Numbered from the stretch's first letter, positions 24,864 to 37,089 are shown. The stretch is DNA of 64,000 nt from Pythium myriotylum (GCA_023091665.1 JALJCQ010000028.1:620001-684000), one strand, 5' to 3'. Numbers and translations: made by a program. Notes: generated from the letters alone by a model not told the origin.

Positions 24864-26399
24864 TCAAGCGACGCAGATGGACTGGTGCTTGTGCTGCTGC
24901 GGCTGGAACGCCGCGACGTCGTCGGCGTGGGCCTCGTTCCACTTGGCGATCTGCTGCTTGCGGTACTGGAGGACCTCGTCCTTGTTGTACGCGTACTGCG
25001 CGTGCGGGTTGTAGCAGTCGCCGGCGCAGCCCACGCAGACGTTGGCGTGGCACCCGACGCCGTTGCGAGCACACTCGCAGTGGGCCGAGTTGCTGCAGTT
25101 TTTCTCGCGCGCCGCGATGGCCTTGGCCTGGGCGAGCAGCTCGGGCTTGGAGTGGCCCGAGAGCTTGACGTTGCGCTCGCTGAGAAAGCCCTGGAGCTTC
25201 TTGGCGTTCATCTTCATGACTTTTTTGAGCAGGTCGCCGCACGAGCAGCCGCACGAGTCGTCGCGCGAGTCTCGGATCACGGCAAACTCGTTGAGCTGCT
25301 CGCTGGCGACGCAGGCAAAGTCGGCCTCGAGCGGGTCTTCGTGCTCGACGACATGGACGGGCGACGACGACTCGCAGGACACGGAGCGCTTGCGATGTGC
25401 GACTTGCTCCTCGAGCTCGTGGAGGTGGTTGGCCTCGCTCTCGCTGAAGAGCCGGCGGCGCTCGCGCTCGCTGAGGCGTCCGAAGAGCGGGTTGCGCACG
25501 CCGCTCTTGTAGTCGAACTGGCGCGTCTCGCCCTCGCGCACTTTCGAGCGCTGGCTCTTGCTCAGCTCCTTGGCGCGCGCCTCGAGCGCCTCGAGCCGGA
25601 GCTCCTCGACCTCCATGACGCTGCCGAGCTGCACGTCCTGCACGGGCGAGCCGAGCCCGAGCGCCCAGGAGCCGTCGTAGGGCACGGCGCCGCCGCCGCC
25701 GGGGAAGCGGGTGAACTCGCGCACGCGCACCTCGCCCCAGACCACGTGCTTCTTGGCCGAGAGCGACTGCGAGCGGCTCTTGAGCTTGGGCTTGGCCATG
25801 GGCGCCGACGCCGGCGCGTGGAGGCTCATGGAGCGCGCCTTCTTCTTCTTGTGCTTCTTCTTCTTGGAGGAGGAAGACGAGGGCTTGGCCAGCGGCGAGG
25901 CGACGTCGTCGAGTGAAGGGGACGCGACTGCGGGCGGAGGGATGACATCGGGCTCGGCCACCAACACGACGGCCTTCTTCTTGTCCTTGGGGGACGACGG
26001 GAGAGCAGGACACGTCGGGGCTTCGTTGGATTTGTTGGCGTCGATGGACGCGTTGGCGTCGTTAGACGCGGTCGCGTCGGCGTTGGACGCGTTGTTGGTG
26101 CGGTTAGACTCGGTGGCGTCGTCGTTGGACGCGTTGGCGGCGTTCGACGCGTCTAACAGTGCATTTTGAGTCTCGGCGATCAGCCGGGCACACTCGGGGC
26201 GATGGGCGACCCAGATCTGTTTCTGGCACTCGCGGTCGCAGAAGTAAACGCGCTTGCAGGCGCCGCAGCGGTTCTTCACGCCTTGCGTGCCGCAGGCGCG
26301 GCAGGTCTTGGCATGGGATGAGGTGGTGGTGGTGGTGTTGGCGTCTAAATGCTCATTGTTGTTGGCGTCGGATTTAGACTGGTTTATATTCGGTGGCAT
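24864..26399 (-). CDS. MYND zinc finger plus CSRNP-like cysteine-rich protein
   Basis: 511 residues, single exon. Residues about 33-70 form a MYND finger: C..C, then C..C, then YFCDRECQ, W..H and C. MYND fingers mediate protein contacts in chromatin proteins. Residues about 78-125 are low-complexity Asn/Ala/Ser/Asp repeats. A Lys/Ser-rich nuclear-localisation-like stretch lies near 175-195. Residues about 225-265 (VRVREFTRFPGGGG, then YDGSWALGLG) and the C-terminal Cys clusters (CGCSCGD near 395; C..S..C.CARNGVGCHANVCVGC near 440-470) match the cysteine/serine-rich nuclear protein type, which are likely DNA-binding regulators. So this is probably a nuclear regulator. Combination with MYND is unusual to me. 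The 283 bases between it and the convergent PX gene hold nothing recognisable. Confidence 0.75.
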   Translation of the reverse strand: MPPNINQSKSDANNNEHLDANTTTTTSSHAKTCRACGTQGVKNRCGACKRVYFCDRECQKQIWVAHRPECARLIAETQNALLDASNAANASNDDATESNRTNNASNADATASNDANASIDANKSNEAPTCPALPSSPKDKKKAVVLVAEPDVIPPPAVASPSLDDVASPLAKPSSSSSKKKKHKKKKARSMSLHAPASAPMAKPKLKSRSQSLSAKKHVVWGEVRVREFTRFPGGGGAVPYDGSWALGLGSPVQDVQLGSVMEVEELRLEALEARAKELSKSQRSKVREGETRQFDYKSGVRNPLFGRLSERERRRLFSESEANHLHELEEQVAHRKRSVSCESSSPVHVVEHEDPLEADFACVASEQLNEFAVIRDSRDDSCGCSCGDLLKKVMKMNAKKLQGFLSERNVKLSGHSKPELLAQAKAIAAREKNCSNSAHCECARNGVGCHANVCVGCAGDCYNPHAQYAYNKDEVLQYRKQQIAKWNEAHADDVAAFQPQQHKHQSICVA

Positions 26400-26839
26400 G
26401 GACTGGCGGCACGTGGCTTGTTGGCGAATGACGCCAAACGTCTCCTCACTGCTGTCGTCGTTTTCGACCCCACCGCAGGCGCACGACTATCCGGCCCAAT
26501 GCGGTTAGACGCTGTGTTTTCTAGAAGTTGGCCAATCGCGTGCACGCAAGATCGGTACGTTTCGGCGGCTGTCGACGTGCTCTGCGACACTGCGATTACT
26601 ACCAACACGAGGCGATTGACCTCGCGTCTAAAATAAGAGCCCCTGGGTTGTTCATGCAGTCCGAGTGATGGTCTCCCAAGTGTGAGCATGCCACCTTGAA
26701 GAACGTTCTTGTGGGCCACTACCGGTAACTCATCCTCGCACCGATCTACTACCGGTATTCGTGTCTTTTTCGGTTCTGCGCTCCGGACACAGATCTTACG
26801 GGCAGTCATAGTTGGCGAGGGGGGTTCCGAGGATCGAAT
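26400..26839. promoter_or_regulatory. Divergent promoter region (MYND gene and small basic protein)
   Basis: A 440-base gap between genes pointing away from each other. It contains TTAGAC-type strings in both orientations (near 26503 and 26622), which also occur inside the first codons of the MYND gene. No TATA box, repeat or RNA gene was seen. Confidence 0.4.
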
Positions 26840-27406
26840 ATGGCCACGACGGGCGGCGACAATGCCAAGCTCAGCTCGCTCTTCAACAAGAAGAAGAAGG
26901 GCGGCATCAAGTCCATGAACGCCAACGTCATCGCCAAGGAGAGCAGCGCGCCGGCGCCGCCGCCAACGATCCCGGTCGCGACGCCCGCGGCAAACGCCAA
27001 CGCCAACGCCACCGGCACCGCCTCGGCTTCCATCGGCGCGTCCTCGATCAAGCCCAAGGCCCAGAACAGCCCTCCACGGAAGCCACAGGCGGCGCTGACC
27101 AAGGGCGTCGCCGAGCTCTCGATCGGCGACAAGAAAGAGGCCGAGGAGAAGCGCGAGTTCCAGTGGGCCAAGCAGCCCAAGAAGTACAAGAACGCGACCG
27201 AGCACGAGGGCGTGGCGCGCACGTGGGAGGAGCAGGAAGAGCGCAACAAAGTGGCCAAGCGCATCAACCTGCAGAGCGAGCGCGCGTTCCCGACGCTCGG
27301 CGCCGACGCCACGCAGGTGCAGCTCAACACGATGAAGGCCGCGCCGCAGCCCAAGGCCGTGGCCACCAAGAACGTCTGGGCCACGCTGCACGACGACGAC
27401 GACTGA
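26840..27406 (+). CDS. Small charged conserved-looking protein, unknown function
   Basis: 188 residues, single exon. The N-terminus has SLFNKKKKGG followed by an Ala/Pro/Asn low-complexity linker (about 35-75). The second half is highly charged and helical, with FQWAKQPKK at about 112-120, a WEEQEERNK.AKR helix, an FPTLG motif near 155, and an acidic end of four Asp. The FPTLG motif and the lysine-rich start are vaguely like CDV3-type proteins or translation-associated adaptors, but I cannot assign it. The reading frame and codon bias are consistent with a real gene. It is convergent with TTLL9, only 43 bases apart. Confidence 0.7.
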   Translation: MATTGGDNAKLSSLFNKKKKGGIKSMNANVIAKESSAPAPPPTIPVATPAANANANATGTASASIGASSIKPKAQNSPPRKPQAALTKGVAELSIGDKKEAEEKREFQWAKQPKKYKNATEHEGVARTWEEQEERNKVAKRINLQSERAFPTLGADATQVQLNTMKAAPQPKAVATKNVWATLHDDDD

Positions 27407-27449
27407 CGCAGACGACAGAGCAGTCTCGAGAGAGAGAGAGAAAATACCA

Positions 27450-29710
<2,261 letters not shown>

Positions 29711-29932
29711 TCAGTAGGAACGAATCCCCAAGTGTGCATGGATTGATCGGATCGTAGACAAGATGACAAATGAAGGAGCGAGGAAGGGAGAAACAAATAC
29801 GATACTATAATATTCGTAGGGACTGGGACGCCACGGAAACCGCTTTATAGAGGTGGAAAAAAGGAGGAGGGGGAGGAGGGGGGTGTGGTGGGGAGGAGGA
29901 GGAAGGAGGAGGGGGAACAAAACGTCAATCGC

Positions 29933-30634
29933 TCAAGGATTGCTGGCCGGCTGCTGGAGAGACCGGAGGTGCTGCGAGGAGGAAGCAGAAGGAGCCGCGG
30001 CGTCCGCGGAGAGCACGGCCGGCGCGCTCACGGCGACGGCCGAGCCGTCTCCGAAGACAAGCACGAAAACGACAAAGACGACCACGAGCAGGAGCGGCAC
30101 GGAGCACATGATGACGGCCGTGCGGTACTTGGAGGTCTCGGGGTCGTCCTCGTCGCGCAGCGTGGCGGCCTTGGTGGGGCTGCCGTTGCGCGCGAGGTGG
30201 CGGCGCTCGCGCATGAGGCGCATGCGTTCTCGCTCTTGCAGCCAGTAGGAGCTCGCGACGGGCGCCGCGGGGTCCTCGGTCGCCGTGTCGATCTTGAGCG
30301 CCGGTTCTATTCTGCTGCTGGCGGACGTGAGCAGCATCTTGAACGTGTTGGCCTTGGTCGCCGTGTCGGTGGTCGTCTCGGTGATGGTGAGCGTCGAGGC
30401 CATCGAGTAGGACGCGCACGAGGCCGCGTAGACGTCGTAGACGTGCACGTCGGCTTGCTTCTGGCCGCCGGGCGACTCGAACTGCACGGCGTGGTGCTCG
30501 GGGATGCTCTCCGGGATGCTGATGGTCGAGCCCGAGCCGTTGCGCTTGAGCGGCGCCGCGGAGAACGAGCCGTAGTTGGCGCGGTGGGTTCGCGCATGCG
30601 AGGTCGTGAGCGAGAGCGTGGCCGACCAGTCCAT
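29933..30634 (-). CDS. Single-pass membrane protein, unknown
   Basis: 233 residues counted from the ATG at 30634, chosen because the sequence upstream in frame is Arg/Pro/Ser-rich leader. Residues 1-110 are Ser/Thr-rich and may form a beta-type domain. A basic stretch (RERERMRLMRERRHLARNG) lies near 130-150, and one strong membrane segment (VPLLLVVVFVVFVLVFG) is near 178-195, followed by an Ala/Ser tail. No signal peptide is obvious, so a tail-anchored or type II orientation with the basic side inside is likely. No family is recognised. The 3' flank (29711-29932) is a purine-rich, G/A-biased tract with nothing else visible. Confidence 0.6.
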   Translation of the reverse strand: MDWSATLSLTTSHARTHRANYGSFSAAPLKRNGSGSTISIPESIPEHHAVQFESPGGQKQADVHVYDVYAASCASYSMASTLTITETTTDTATKANTFKMLLTSASSRIEPALKIDTATEDPAAPVASSYWLQERERMRLMRERRHLARNGSPTKAATLRDEDDPETSKYRTAVIMCSVPLLLVVVFVVFVLVFGDGSAVAVSAPAVLSADAAAPSASSSQHLRSLQQPASNP

Positions 30635-32895
30635 CCTCGACAATATGGGGGGAGGGAGGAGGAGAGAACGAGAGGAGGGGACTGGAGCGGAGCGGAGGGG
30701 AGAACGGAGGTACCGCTGAGAGGGGTCGGTTCGATCGTCCGGAGAAAAGTGTTCTGGTGCGTTGGCTCGCGCGCCAACAGAGATCTTCCAGTACACGGGG
30801 GGTGTTGGCGTTCCCAGGACGTGGATCCAAAAAGAAGAGGATCGAGTGACTGACTGGCCTGACTGGAGCCTACGCGACGGGTGGGCAGACGTGGCACTCG
30901 CGTGAAGGAGACTCAGCGGAAATCGGCCAAAGAGTTAGACTCGCGATGAGGACCAGTATCGGTGGGCCGTTAGACCGTGACGGCGGGCTTCGGTGGGCGG
31001 TCGACCAACGAGGGGGGAGGGAGAGAAGAAGGAAAAAAAAACCGAGACCGAACCAACGTCTAATCGCGGCGTGTCGAGACCGATGCGCTTTGTTGGATCG
31101 CTCTCTCTCTCGCTCTCGCTCGCTCTCTTCCTTGCGTGCCCAAGCAGCCTACTTCAGAAGTCCCAAGCGGCGTTGGATCCTTGGCGTCGATGGGCAGGAC
31201 GTTGGGGATGGTGCTTGGGATCGGAAAGCTTCGTTTTCTTTTTTAGACGCACGGGGATTCGCTGGCGCGCCCGGTGACGTCGGCGGCGTGGGCGACTCCT
31301 CCTCCTAAATCTCGGAAGGAGAGCGAAGGCGAACGGCAGTCGATCGGGGAACGCGAGTGCGAGCTCGATCGGGCGTCGGGTACAAACGGATCTGAGTGGC
31401 GAGTGCGAGGGCAGCCGACTTGTGACGCGAGGCGAGGACGGACTATGATGATGGCCTCCCACTGGTGCTTCGAAAAGTTACACTGCCGCTTTTTTTTTTC
31501 GAAGGATTCCCGGAGAAGCGTAACCCATGCGGTATACAAACCCCAAGTGCGCGGGAAACTAGCACGCGTACCCGGATCTTCTCCACCTGTAACCCGCTGA
31601 CGTAGGTGGCCAAGCAAAGTTTTCGTACTTAGCAGAATCAGCCCCTGATTGTGCCGGGAAACTTGCCCGAAAGTGTTGAAGTGCGAGATTCCCGCGTTCT
31701 GATTGGGCCCGCGCGGCCGCAAAAGGGCAGTCGCTGGCCAAAACGCCCAGAGATCTTTCTGCCAACGGGTTCCAAATTCATCCCTGGAGGGATAGGGTTG
31801 GTGGCCAGGCGAGCCTGCTTGAACAGCCAGCTTCCTGGCTCCACCCATGGGGGCGGCGACTTGGCTGACCAAAGCCATCAGCCCACGCGCGTTCCCTCAA
31901 GCCTTTCCGCTCGGGCCTCCATGGCTCGCTCGCTCTCTCTGTCTCTCTCTATGGCCGGCCGCGCGCGGGGGTACATGGGACGTCTGGTTACGGTCTCCCT
32001 GGCCCCGTAATATTAGCGGCAAGTGCAAGTGCACAAAGACACGGGGTCACCGCGCCGCGCAGCGCCAGGCCACATGGGTTACCTTTTCGTTGGCCGCGAC
32101 GGGGCCCAGGCGTCTGAAATGGTCTAAACGGCTTGGTCGTCAGGTGTCATCAGGCGCCTAAAAGATGATGGCTGCGCGTCACGACCAGGCGTTCGCGCTG
32201 TACTGTACCGTACGGCCCGAGGCGCTGCTCGTCGGCCGTGGCTCGGAGCAAGAACGGCCGGCGATCCAGAGATTCGCTTCGGTGGCCGCATCCCCTCGCC
32301 CGTGAGTTACGCTTGTCCTTCTCAGAAAGCGGAGAACACTCTCCGCTCGCGATAGGACGAGAACACTGTCCACTCAACAGCGCGAGACCACTTGCGGCTC
32401 TCCGTGTTGGGCGCCAGAGCCACGCAGACGTGGTTCACGTCACCTCCTGCAACGCTCGGGACGTGACCCCTCCGCCCGCTGGCGCCTCTTCCTCTGTGTC
32501 GCAACTCCAGCTTCAACATGGGTAGGACCCGCCCGCGTTTTCGCTCCAGTTCCGTTCCTCGCCGTCTGGTTCCGAGCGCTTGAACATGGCGAGCACGCCG
32601 TGTCTATCGCGCTCGGCCGTCGCAGTCGCAGCTCGTCCGTCCTCCCAACCAGCGGAGATCAATCTCCCCCTCTCGGCGGAGATCGTTCTCCCCCTCTCGG
32701 CGGAGATTGTTCTCCTCCCTGGGTCGAACATCTCGACCCTTCCCTCGGGCGCGTGTCGCTCGCTCCCAAGCTTCTCCGTCGTCGTCCGACTGTCCGACTC
32801 GTCCAGGAGGACCTCATTCCCCATGCGAGCAAGCGCCCCTGCCTCTCGCCTTCCTACTCATCTCTCTCTCTCTTTACTTAGGTTAGGAAAAGGCT
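30635..32895. other. 2.3-kb gene-poor block, possibly decayed repeat
   Basis: No open frame here has the composition or motifs of a gene. The 5' flank of the membrane protein (30.6-31.3 kb) has several TTAGAC strings. The part at about 31440-32160 differs in texture from the host sequence (mixed composition, many GGG and CCC steps, an open minus frame 31243-31878 without recognisable protein) and could be an old mobile-element remnant. The part at 32.5-32.9 kb is the 3' flank of eIF2B epsilon and holds a small tandem palindrome array. Confidence 0.45.
32652..32720. repeat. 24-base tandem repeat, three copies, each palindromic
   Basis: Units start at 32652, 32676 and 32700 and read GCGGAGAT..NTCTCC followed by CCCTCTCG. 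Each unit contains a GGAGAT/ATCTCC-type inverted repeat (perfect in unit 1, one change in units 2 and 3). It lies 180-240 bases beyond the stop of the minus-strand eIF2B epsilon gene. Confidence 0.75.
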
Positions 32896-35187
32896 CTAGT
32901 CCTCGTCTTCGTCGTCGTCGTCGTCCTCATCGCTCTCGTCCTCTTCTTCTTCTTCCTGGAGCCACTCGATGAACTCGAGCACTTCCTTGGACTTGGCGAG
33001 CTGCGTGGCCGGCGCCGAGTCGCCGTCTTCGGCGTCCACGCGCGACGCGTGCCACTCGAGCACCACGTCCTCCGTGACCCACTCGAGATCGTACACGATC
33101 TGCAGCAGGAACCGGAAGAGCGGCGTCCACGCGCTCTTGTTCTCGTCGGCGAGCACGTACGTCTCGACGGCCTCGACCACCGACTCCTGGTCGCCGTCCT
33201 CCACTAGACACCGCTTGAGCACGCTCGACCACCGCTGGCACTTGGCTCGCACCTGCGTGAGCACGGCCATGGTCGCTTGGCCCTCGGCGGGGATGCGGTC
33301 CAAGAGCCCCGGGAGGATGCCCTGGATCACCTCGGCGAACGACCGGTTCTGCGCAAACTTGTAGCTCTTGATCTCCATGAAGCAGTCGTCCGGCTCGTTG
33401 CCGGCCGCGTCGCCCGTCGTCACCATCTCGCGGATGATGCGCTGGAACCGCGCCGCTTTTTCCTCCTCGGTCTCGTCCTCCAGGTCGCCATCTTCCGACA
33501 CGTCCGAGCCGACGACCGACGACGAGAGCGTCTCCCACTCGTCCCACTTGCTCGCCTGCTTGGCCACGACGTCGCTCGAGCCGATGAGCAGCAGCTTGAG
33601 CTTGTCGAGGCGGCGCACGTCGGGGTCGAGCTTCTCCGTGGCGGCGGGCTCGTCGTTCTCGTTCTCGTTCTCGTCTTCGTCGTCCGAGTCCAGCTCGATG
33701 CCGTCGTCGTCCAGCGTCCAGAGTCGACCCACGCCGCCCACGCCCACGTGCTTGGGGTTCCACTCGCCCTCCACGACCGAGGACGAGCGTGCGCCCTTGG
33801 TCGCTTGCTGCTCGTCCTCGTCGTCTTGGTCTTGGTCCTCGTCTTCATCGGACGAGAAGCCGTCGTCGCGCTCGACCTTGGCGGCCGTCGTGACCTTGGA
33901 GTACGGCTTGAGCGCAAAGCCGGCGCCGATCACGACGCCGAACGAGAGCACCGAGCCTTCGCCGATGACGGCGCCGGCGTGCACGACCACGTTGTCGCAG
34001 AGAATGGCGTTCTTGATGGTCACATTGTCCTCGACGGTCACGTTCTCCCAGAGGAACGAGCCTTCGATGACCACGTTCTTGCCGATCGAGCAGTTGCGGC
34101 CGATCGCGCTCTTGCGCACGAGCGTGTGCTCGCCGAGCGACGAGCCGGCGCCCACGATGCTCTCGCGCTCGATCGCGCACGTGCGCGCGAGCGTCACGCC
34201 GTGGTCCTTGTAGATCATGCCTCGGTGGTAGACGTAGTTGGTCGCGTGAGCTCCGAGGTAGTTGTTGTCGGGCACCATGGGGAAGACCCACCGCTGGAGG
34301 ATCGCGCGCGAGATGCCGCTGTACGTGCGCGGGTCCATCACGCGCGCCGCGAACTCGTCCGTGACGATCTTGACAAAGAACTTTTTGCCGAGCTCGTAGT
34401 TCTGGACCTCGTTGTGGAAAAAGTCCTTGCGCAAGTCCTGGTAGTCAAAGTCCTCGGCGAACTTGAGCAGCACTTCGGGCGAGCAGACGTCGATGAAGCA
34501 GTCGAGCAGGTCCGAGCGCAGCGCGATGCGCTTGTGGTCGTCCAGGAACACGGTCGCGAGGTGCGTCGCGCGCTTCTGCGGGTCGTTCTCGTAGAGCACG
34601 ATCTGCGACGTCAGTGCGTCGATGCCGACCACGAGCTCGTCCGTGAGCGGACGCACGTCGGTCGAGTGCGCGTCGTGCGGGATCTCCTTGAAGACGCTCG
34701 TCATGATGCAGTCCGGGTCGCGCTTCTTGCGCTGCTGGTGGTCGCGGATGATCTGTTGCAGGTCCACGTTGGCCACGACGTCGCCGCTCATGAGCACGAA
34801 CGGGTCGCTCTGCACGAGCTGCAGGCGGTCGATCTCGCGCAGCGCGTCGCCGGCGGTCAGCGCGCCGGCCGACGCGACGCACTTGACGCGCAGGCGGCGC
34901 GCCACCTGCGACTCGCAGCGCACGAAGCGCTCGATCTGCTCGACGTGGCGCGTGCAGAAGAGCACGACCTCCTGCACGCCGGCCGCCACGAGGAACTCGA
35001 GCGAGTACTCGAGCATGGGCACGTTCGCGAGCGGGAGCAGCACCTTGGGCATGTGCAGCGAGATGGGGCGGAAGGTCTCGGTGAACGAGTCGGCGAAGAC
35101 CACGGCCTGGAGCGGCGTCTCGCGACGCACGTCATCTTGCGCGGATTTAGACGCCGCTTTAGACGCCGACGACGCGCCCTTGGCCAT
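32896..35187 (-). CDS. EIF2B5: Translation initiation factor eIF2B epsilon subunit
   Basis: 763 residues counted from the ATG at 35187, chosen because the N-terminus just before the conserved LQAVVFADSF begins there; the frame is open further upstream without homologous content. It is the catalytic subunit of the GDP-GTP exchange factor for eIF2, the key control point of initiation. In order: nucleotidyltransferase-like domain (about 25-250; PLANVPMLEYSLEFL, MSGDVV), left-handed beta-helix of hexapeptide repeats (about 340-435; AIGRNCSIGKNVVIEGS, VTVEDNVTIKNAILCDNV), an acidic linker, and a C-terminal HEAT/W2 domain (about 595-745) ending in FIEWLQ and a very acidic tail. The aromatic/acidic end is needed for exchange activity. 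All parts seem intact. Confidence 0.95.
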   Translation of the reverse strand: MAKGASSASKAASKSAQDDVRRETPLQAVVFADSFTETFRPISLHMPKVLLPLANVPMLEYSLEFLVAAGVQEVVLFCTRHVEQIERFVRCESQVARRLRVKCVASAGALTAGDALREIDRLQLVQSDPFVLMSGDVVANVDLQQIIRDHQQRKKRDPDCIMTSVFKEIPHDAHSTDVRPLTDELVVGIDALTSQIVLYENDPQKRATHLATVFLDDHKRIALRSDLLDCFIDVCSPEVLLKFAEDFDYQDLRKDFFHNEVQNYELGKKFFVKIVTDEFAARVMDPRTYSGISRAILQRWVFPMVPDNNYLGAHATNYVYHRGMIYKDHGVTLARTCAIERESIVGAGSSLGEHTLVRKSAIGRNCSIGKNVVIEGSFLWENVTVEDNVTIKNAILCDNVVVHAGAVIGEGSVLSFGVVIGAGFALKPYSKVTTAAKVERDDGFSSDEDEDQDQDDEDEQQATKGARSSSVVEGEWNPKHVGVGGVGRLWTLDDDGIELDSDDEDENENENDEPAATEKLDPDVRRLDKLKLLLIGSSDVVAKQASKWDEWETLSSSVVGSDVSEDGDLEDETEEEKAARFQRIIREMVTTGDAAGNEPDDCFMEIKSYKFAQNRSFAEVIQGILPGLLDRIPAEGQATMAVLTQVRAKCQRWSSVLKRCLVEDGDQESVVEAVETYVLADENKSAWTPLFRFLLQIVYDLEWVTEDVVLEWHASRVDAEDGDSAPATQLAKSKEVLEFIEWLQEEEEEDESDEDDDDDEDED

Positions 35188-35373
35188 GCTGCGCGCCCGC
35201 GAGGTTAGACCGGCGATTAGACACCCGCGAGCGATCCCGGATGATTGGCGTTTGCTTGCGGGGAAGAAACCCTGTGGTAGGTGATATACCTGTGGTACTG
35301 GGTACCTGTGATACGAGATGGGTTGAGAAGGAGATAGAGAGAGGGACGTCGTTTCAAGATCCATTGGGATCGA
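35188..35373. promoter_or_regulatory. Divergent promoter of eIF2B epsilon and the basic protein gene
   Basis: A 186-base gap between divergent genes. TTAGAC strings occur at about 35203 and 35217, with two more just inside the eIF2B coding start (about 35147 and 35160), four within 75 bases. A small direct repeat of CCTGTGGTA-type sequence lies near 35270-35300. Confidence 0.4.
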
Positions 35374-36645
35374 ATGGAGCCGAGACGGCTGATCCCGTCG
35401 GCGTCGGCGTCTGCGCTCGCGCGAGAAGACGCGCCGGCGCGCGCGCAGTCGCTGCGCGTCGAGCGCGTCGTGCCGCCGCTGGCGCTCGTGCCGCTCGATT
35501 GGCTGGAGACGCAGCGGCGGCGGCGCGCGGAGCAAGAGACCGCGACCAAGCCACGCGAGCGTCGACGACGCCACCGACAGGATCCAGGCGATGGAGCGCA
35601 AGAGCGCGATGGAGACGGTGGCCAGCAACGCCTGGGCGAGCGCTTTCTCGGGCTCATGGCGCTGCTCGCGAGGCTGCGGCGCATGGATCTCGGCGGAGAC
35701 GAGTCGCCGCGCAAGCACCCTCGCAGGAGGAAGCAAGAGCCCTGTGTTGTCGCCACGCCGCAGGACAAAACGACAGCGCTCGAGCGGTTTCTGGAGAAGA
35801 AGCGCCGTGGACGAGCTGATGGGTCGTCGCCAAGGCGAAAGCCCGAGCCCGTGGTCAACGCCGCGACGGCGCCGCTGCGCGAGCACTTGACGTTCGAGAT
35901 CTCAATGCTGCTGCCGCCGCCCATGGACACGCGGCAGAGCGCGCTGCAGTCGCCGATCCAGCGCAAGAAGCGCAAGAAACGACTCCGAAGGAGGCGGAGA
36001 CGGAGGAGGCCGACGGGCGCGACCATCGTGGACGGCAAGCGCACGTGGCAGACGTCCCACGTCACGTGGGTGCCCCATGCGTCGGCCGACTACGCTCAGG
36101 CTCGAGTAGAGCAAGGCGAAGCGGCACGAGCGAGTTCCAAGCTCGCAGCCAAGTTCGCGGCACTACGCAAAGAAACAAGACACGAGGAGAAGCATCCACA
36201 GAGAAAGTATCTGCTCGTCGACAGTGGTGGAGAGCGAGCCAAAGCGAGCGAGCGACGTGAAGGTGGCCGCACCCAAGAAGTCGACAGCGTGCAAGAACAT
36301 GTCAATCCCCAAGCTCACAGCCTCGAGTTGGAATCTGATGATGGAGAGAGCGACGAGGAGGCTGGTGTTGGGGGCGATGTGGAGGCAGCCCACGACACGA
36401 GCGGCGAAGACGGCACCAGATCTTCTGAGGCAGAATCCTCCGATGACGAAGAGGACGCAGACCAAGCAAGTGCGCTCCCTGCTCTCCAGCCTCTGCATCG
36501 CTCCGTAAATTACCCGCTTCCTTCTCTGGCAGTCGTGAGGCCTCTCCAGACCCACCAGCCTGCGTGGATCTCGCCGGAGCTTCGAGCGTGGCTCGTGCAA
36601 ACCGGTCTCTTCCGAACAAACGCCACGCCGGGTCCAGCCCACTGA
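35374..36645 (+). CDS. Basic low-complexity protein, unknown
   Basis: 423 residues, single exon. It is very Arg/Lys-rich, with a run of basic residues near residues 193-210 (RKKRKKRLRRRRRRRRP) that would act as nuclear or nucleolar signal. A better-conserved-looking part follows (TIVDGKRTWQTSHVTWVPHASADYAQARVEQGEAARASSKLAAKFA). An acidic Ser/Asp/Glu segment lies near 315-360, and a short globular end (WISPELRAWLVQTGLF). The frame is long and the opposite strand is less protein-like, but in GC-rich DNA such frames can be chance, so confidence is moderate. No family is recognised. Confidence 0.6.
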   Translation: MEPRRLIPSASASALAREDAPARAQSLRVERVVPPLALVPLDWLETQRRRRAEQETATKPRERRRRHRQDPGDGAQERDGDGGQQRLGERFLGLMALLARLRRMDLGGDESPRKHPRRRKQEPCVVATPQDKTTALERFLEKKRRGRADGSSPRRKPEPVVNAATAPLREHLTFEISMLLPPPMDTRQSALQSPIQRKKRKKRLRRRRRRRRPTGATIVDGKRTWQTSHVTWVPHASADYAQARVEQGEAARASSKLAAKFAALRKETRHEEKHPQRKYLLVDSGGERAKASERREGGRTQEVDSVQEHVNPQAHSLELESDDGESDEEAGVGGDVEAAHDTSGEDGTRSSEAESSDDEEDADQASALPALQPLHRSVNYPLPSLAVVRPLQTHQPAWISPELRAWLVQTGLFRTNATPGPAH

Positions 36646-37089
36646 AGCGGAAGCGATCCTGTCTAGATCGTCGTGGATGTGTATAGTAATAGCAGCTCCT
36701 GGCTTTGTCTCGGCACGTGTCCCGTTGGGTTGAAACAGCCGCCTCTCGTCGAGCTAGCGACTGCGTTTTTCGCGTGGTGGCGTCATTTTTGCTGACTGAA
36801 CGCCTACCGCCCACCTAGCAATCTCGTGACGATTAACACAAGTCGGCCTTTCGTCCCATGCTGACACACGAGAGACGTCCCATCTTAGCACCATCGCTTG
36901 ACAATTCCAAACAGCCTGCAGTTCTTCAGCGTCAAGCTCGCCTGGTCCGCTGTCGACCGGCTGAACTGCATGCCTCCCTGTGCCGTTTCGAGAGCCTCTA
37001 CAATTAGCTCTCGAACTGTGAATCGATTTCAGCAGCTATATATTTGTTGTTCTCTATGGTCTCTTGACGTTGGAGAGCCGGGAGAACCA
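36646..37089. other. Upstream region of the cyclase gene
   Basis: 444 bases, moderately AT-richer than the flanking coding sequence. The cyclase frame is open through the second half of it (from about 36898), but that part does not resemble the protein that follows and is probably leader. No motif or repeat was recognised. Confidence 0.45.

Noticed and set aside
24262..26013. 583-codon minus frame spanning the PX and MYND genes
   Set aside because: Arg/Ala-rich shadow in the wrong phase of two well-supported genes.
31243..31878. 211-codon minus frame as a gene
   Set aside because: No motif, mixed composition, and it lies in a block that looks like degraded repeat.
33277..35208. 643-codon plus frame opposite eIF2B epsilon
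   Set aside because: Val/Leu/His/Asp-rich antisense shadow of a clear orthologue.
35188..35886. N-terminal extension of the eIF2B epsilon frame
   Set aside because: Ser/Arg-rich translation over the divergent promoter and the opposite gene; conserved sequence starts after 35187.
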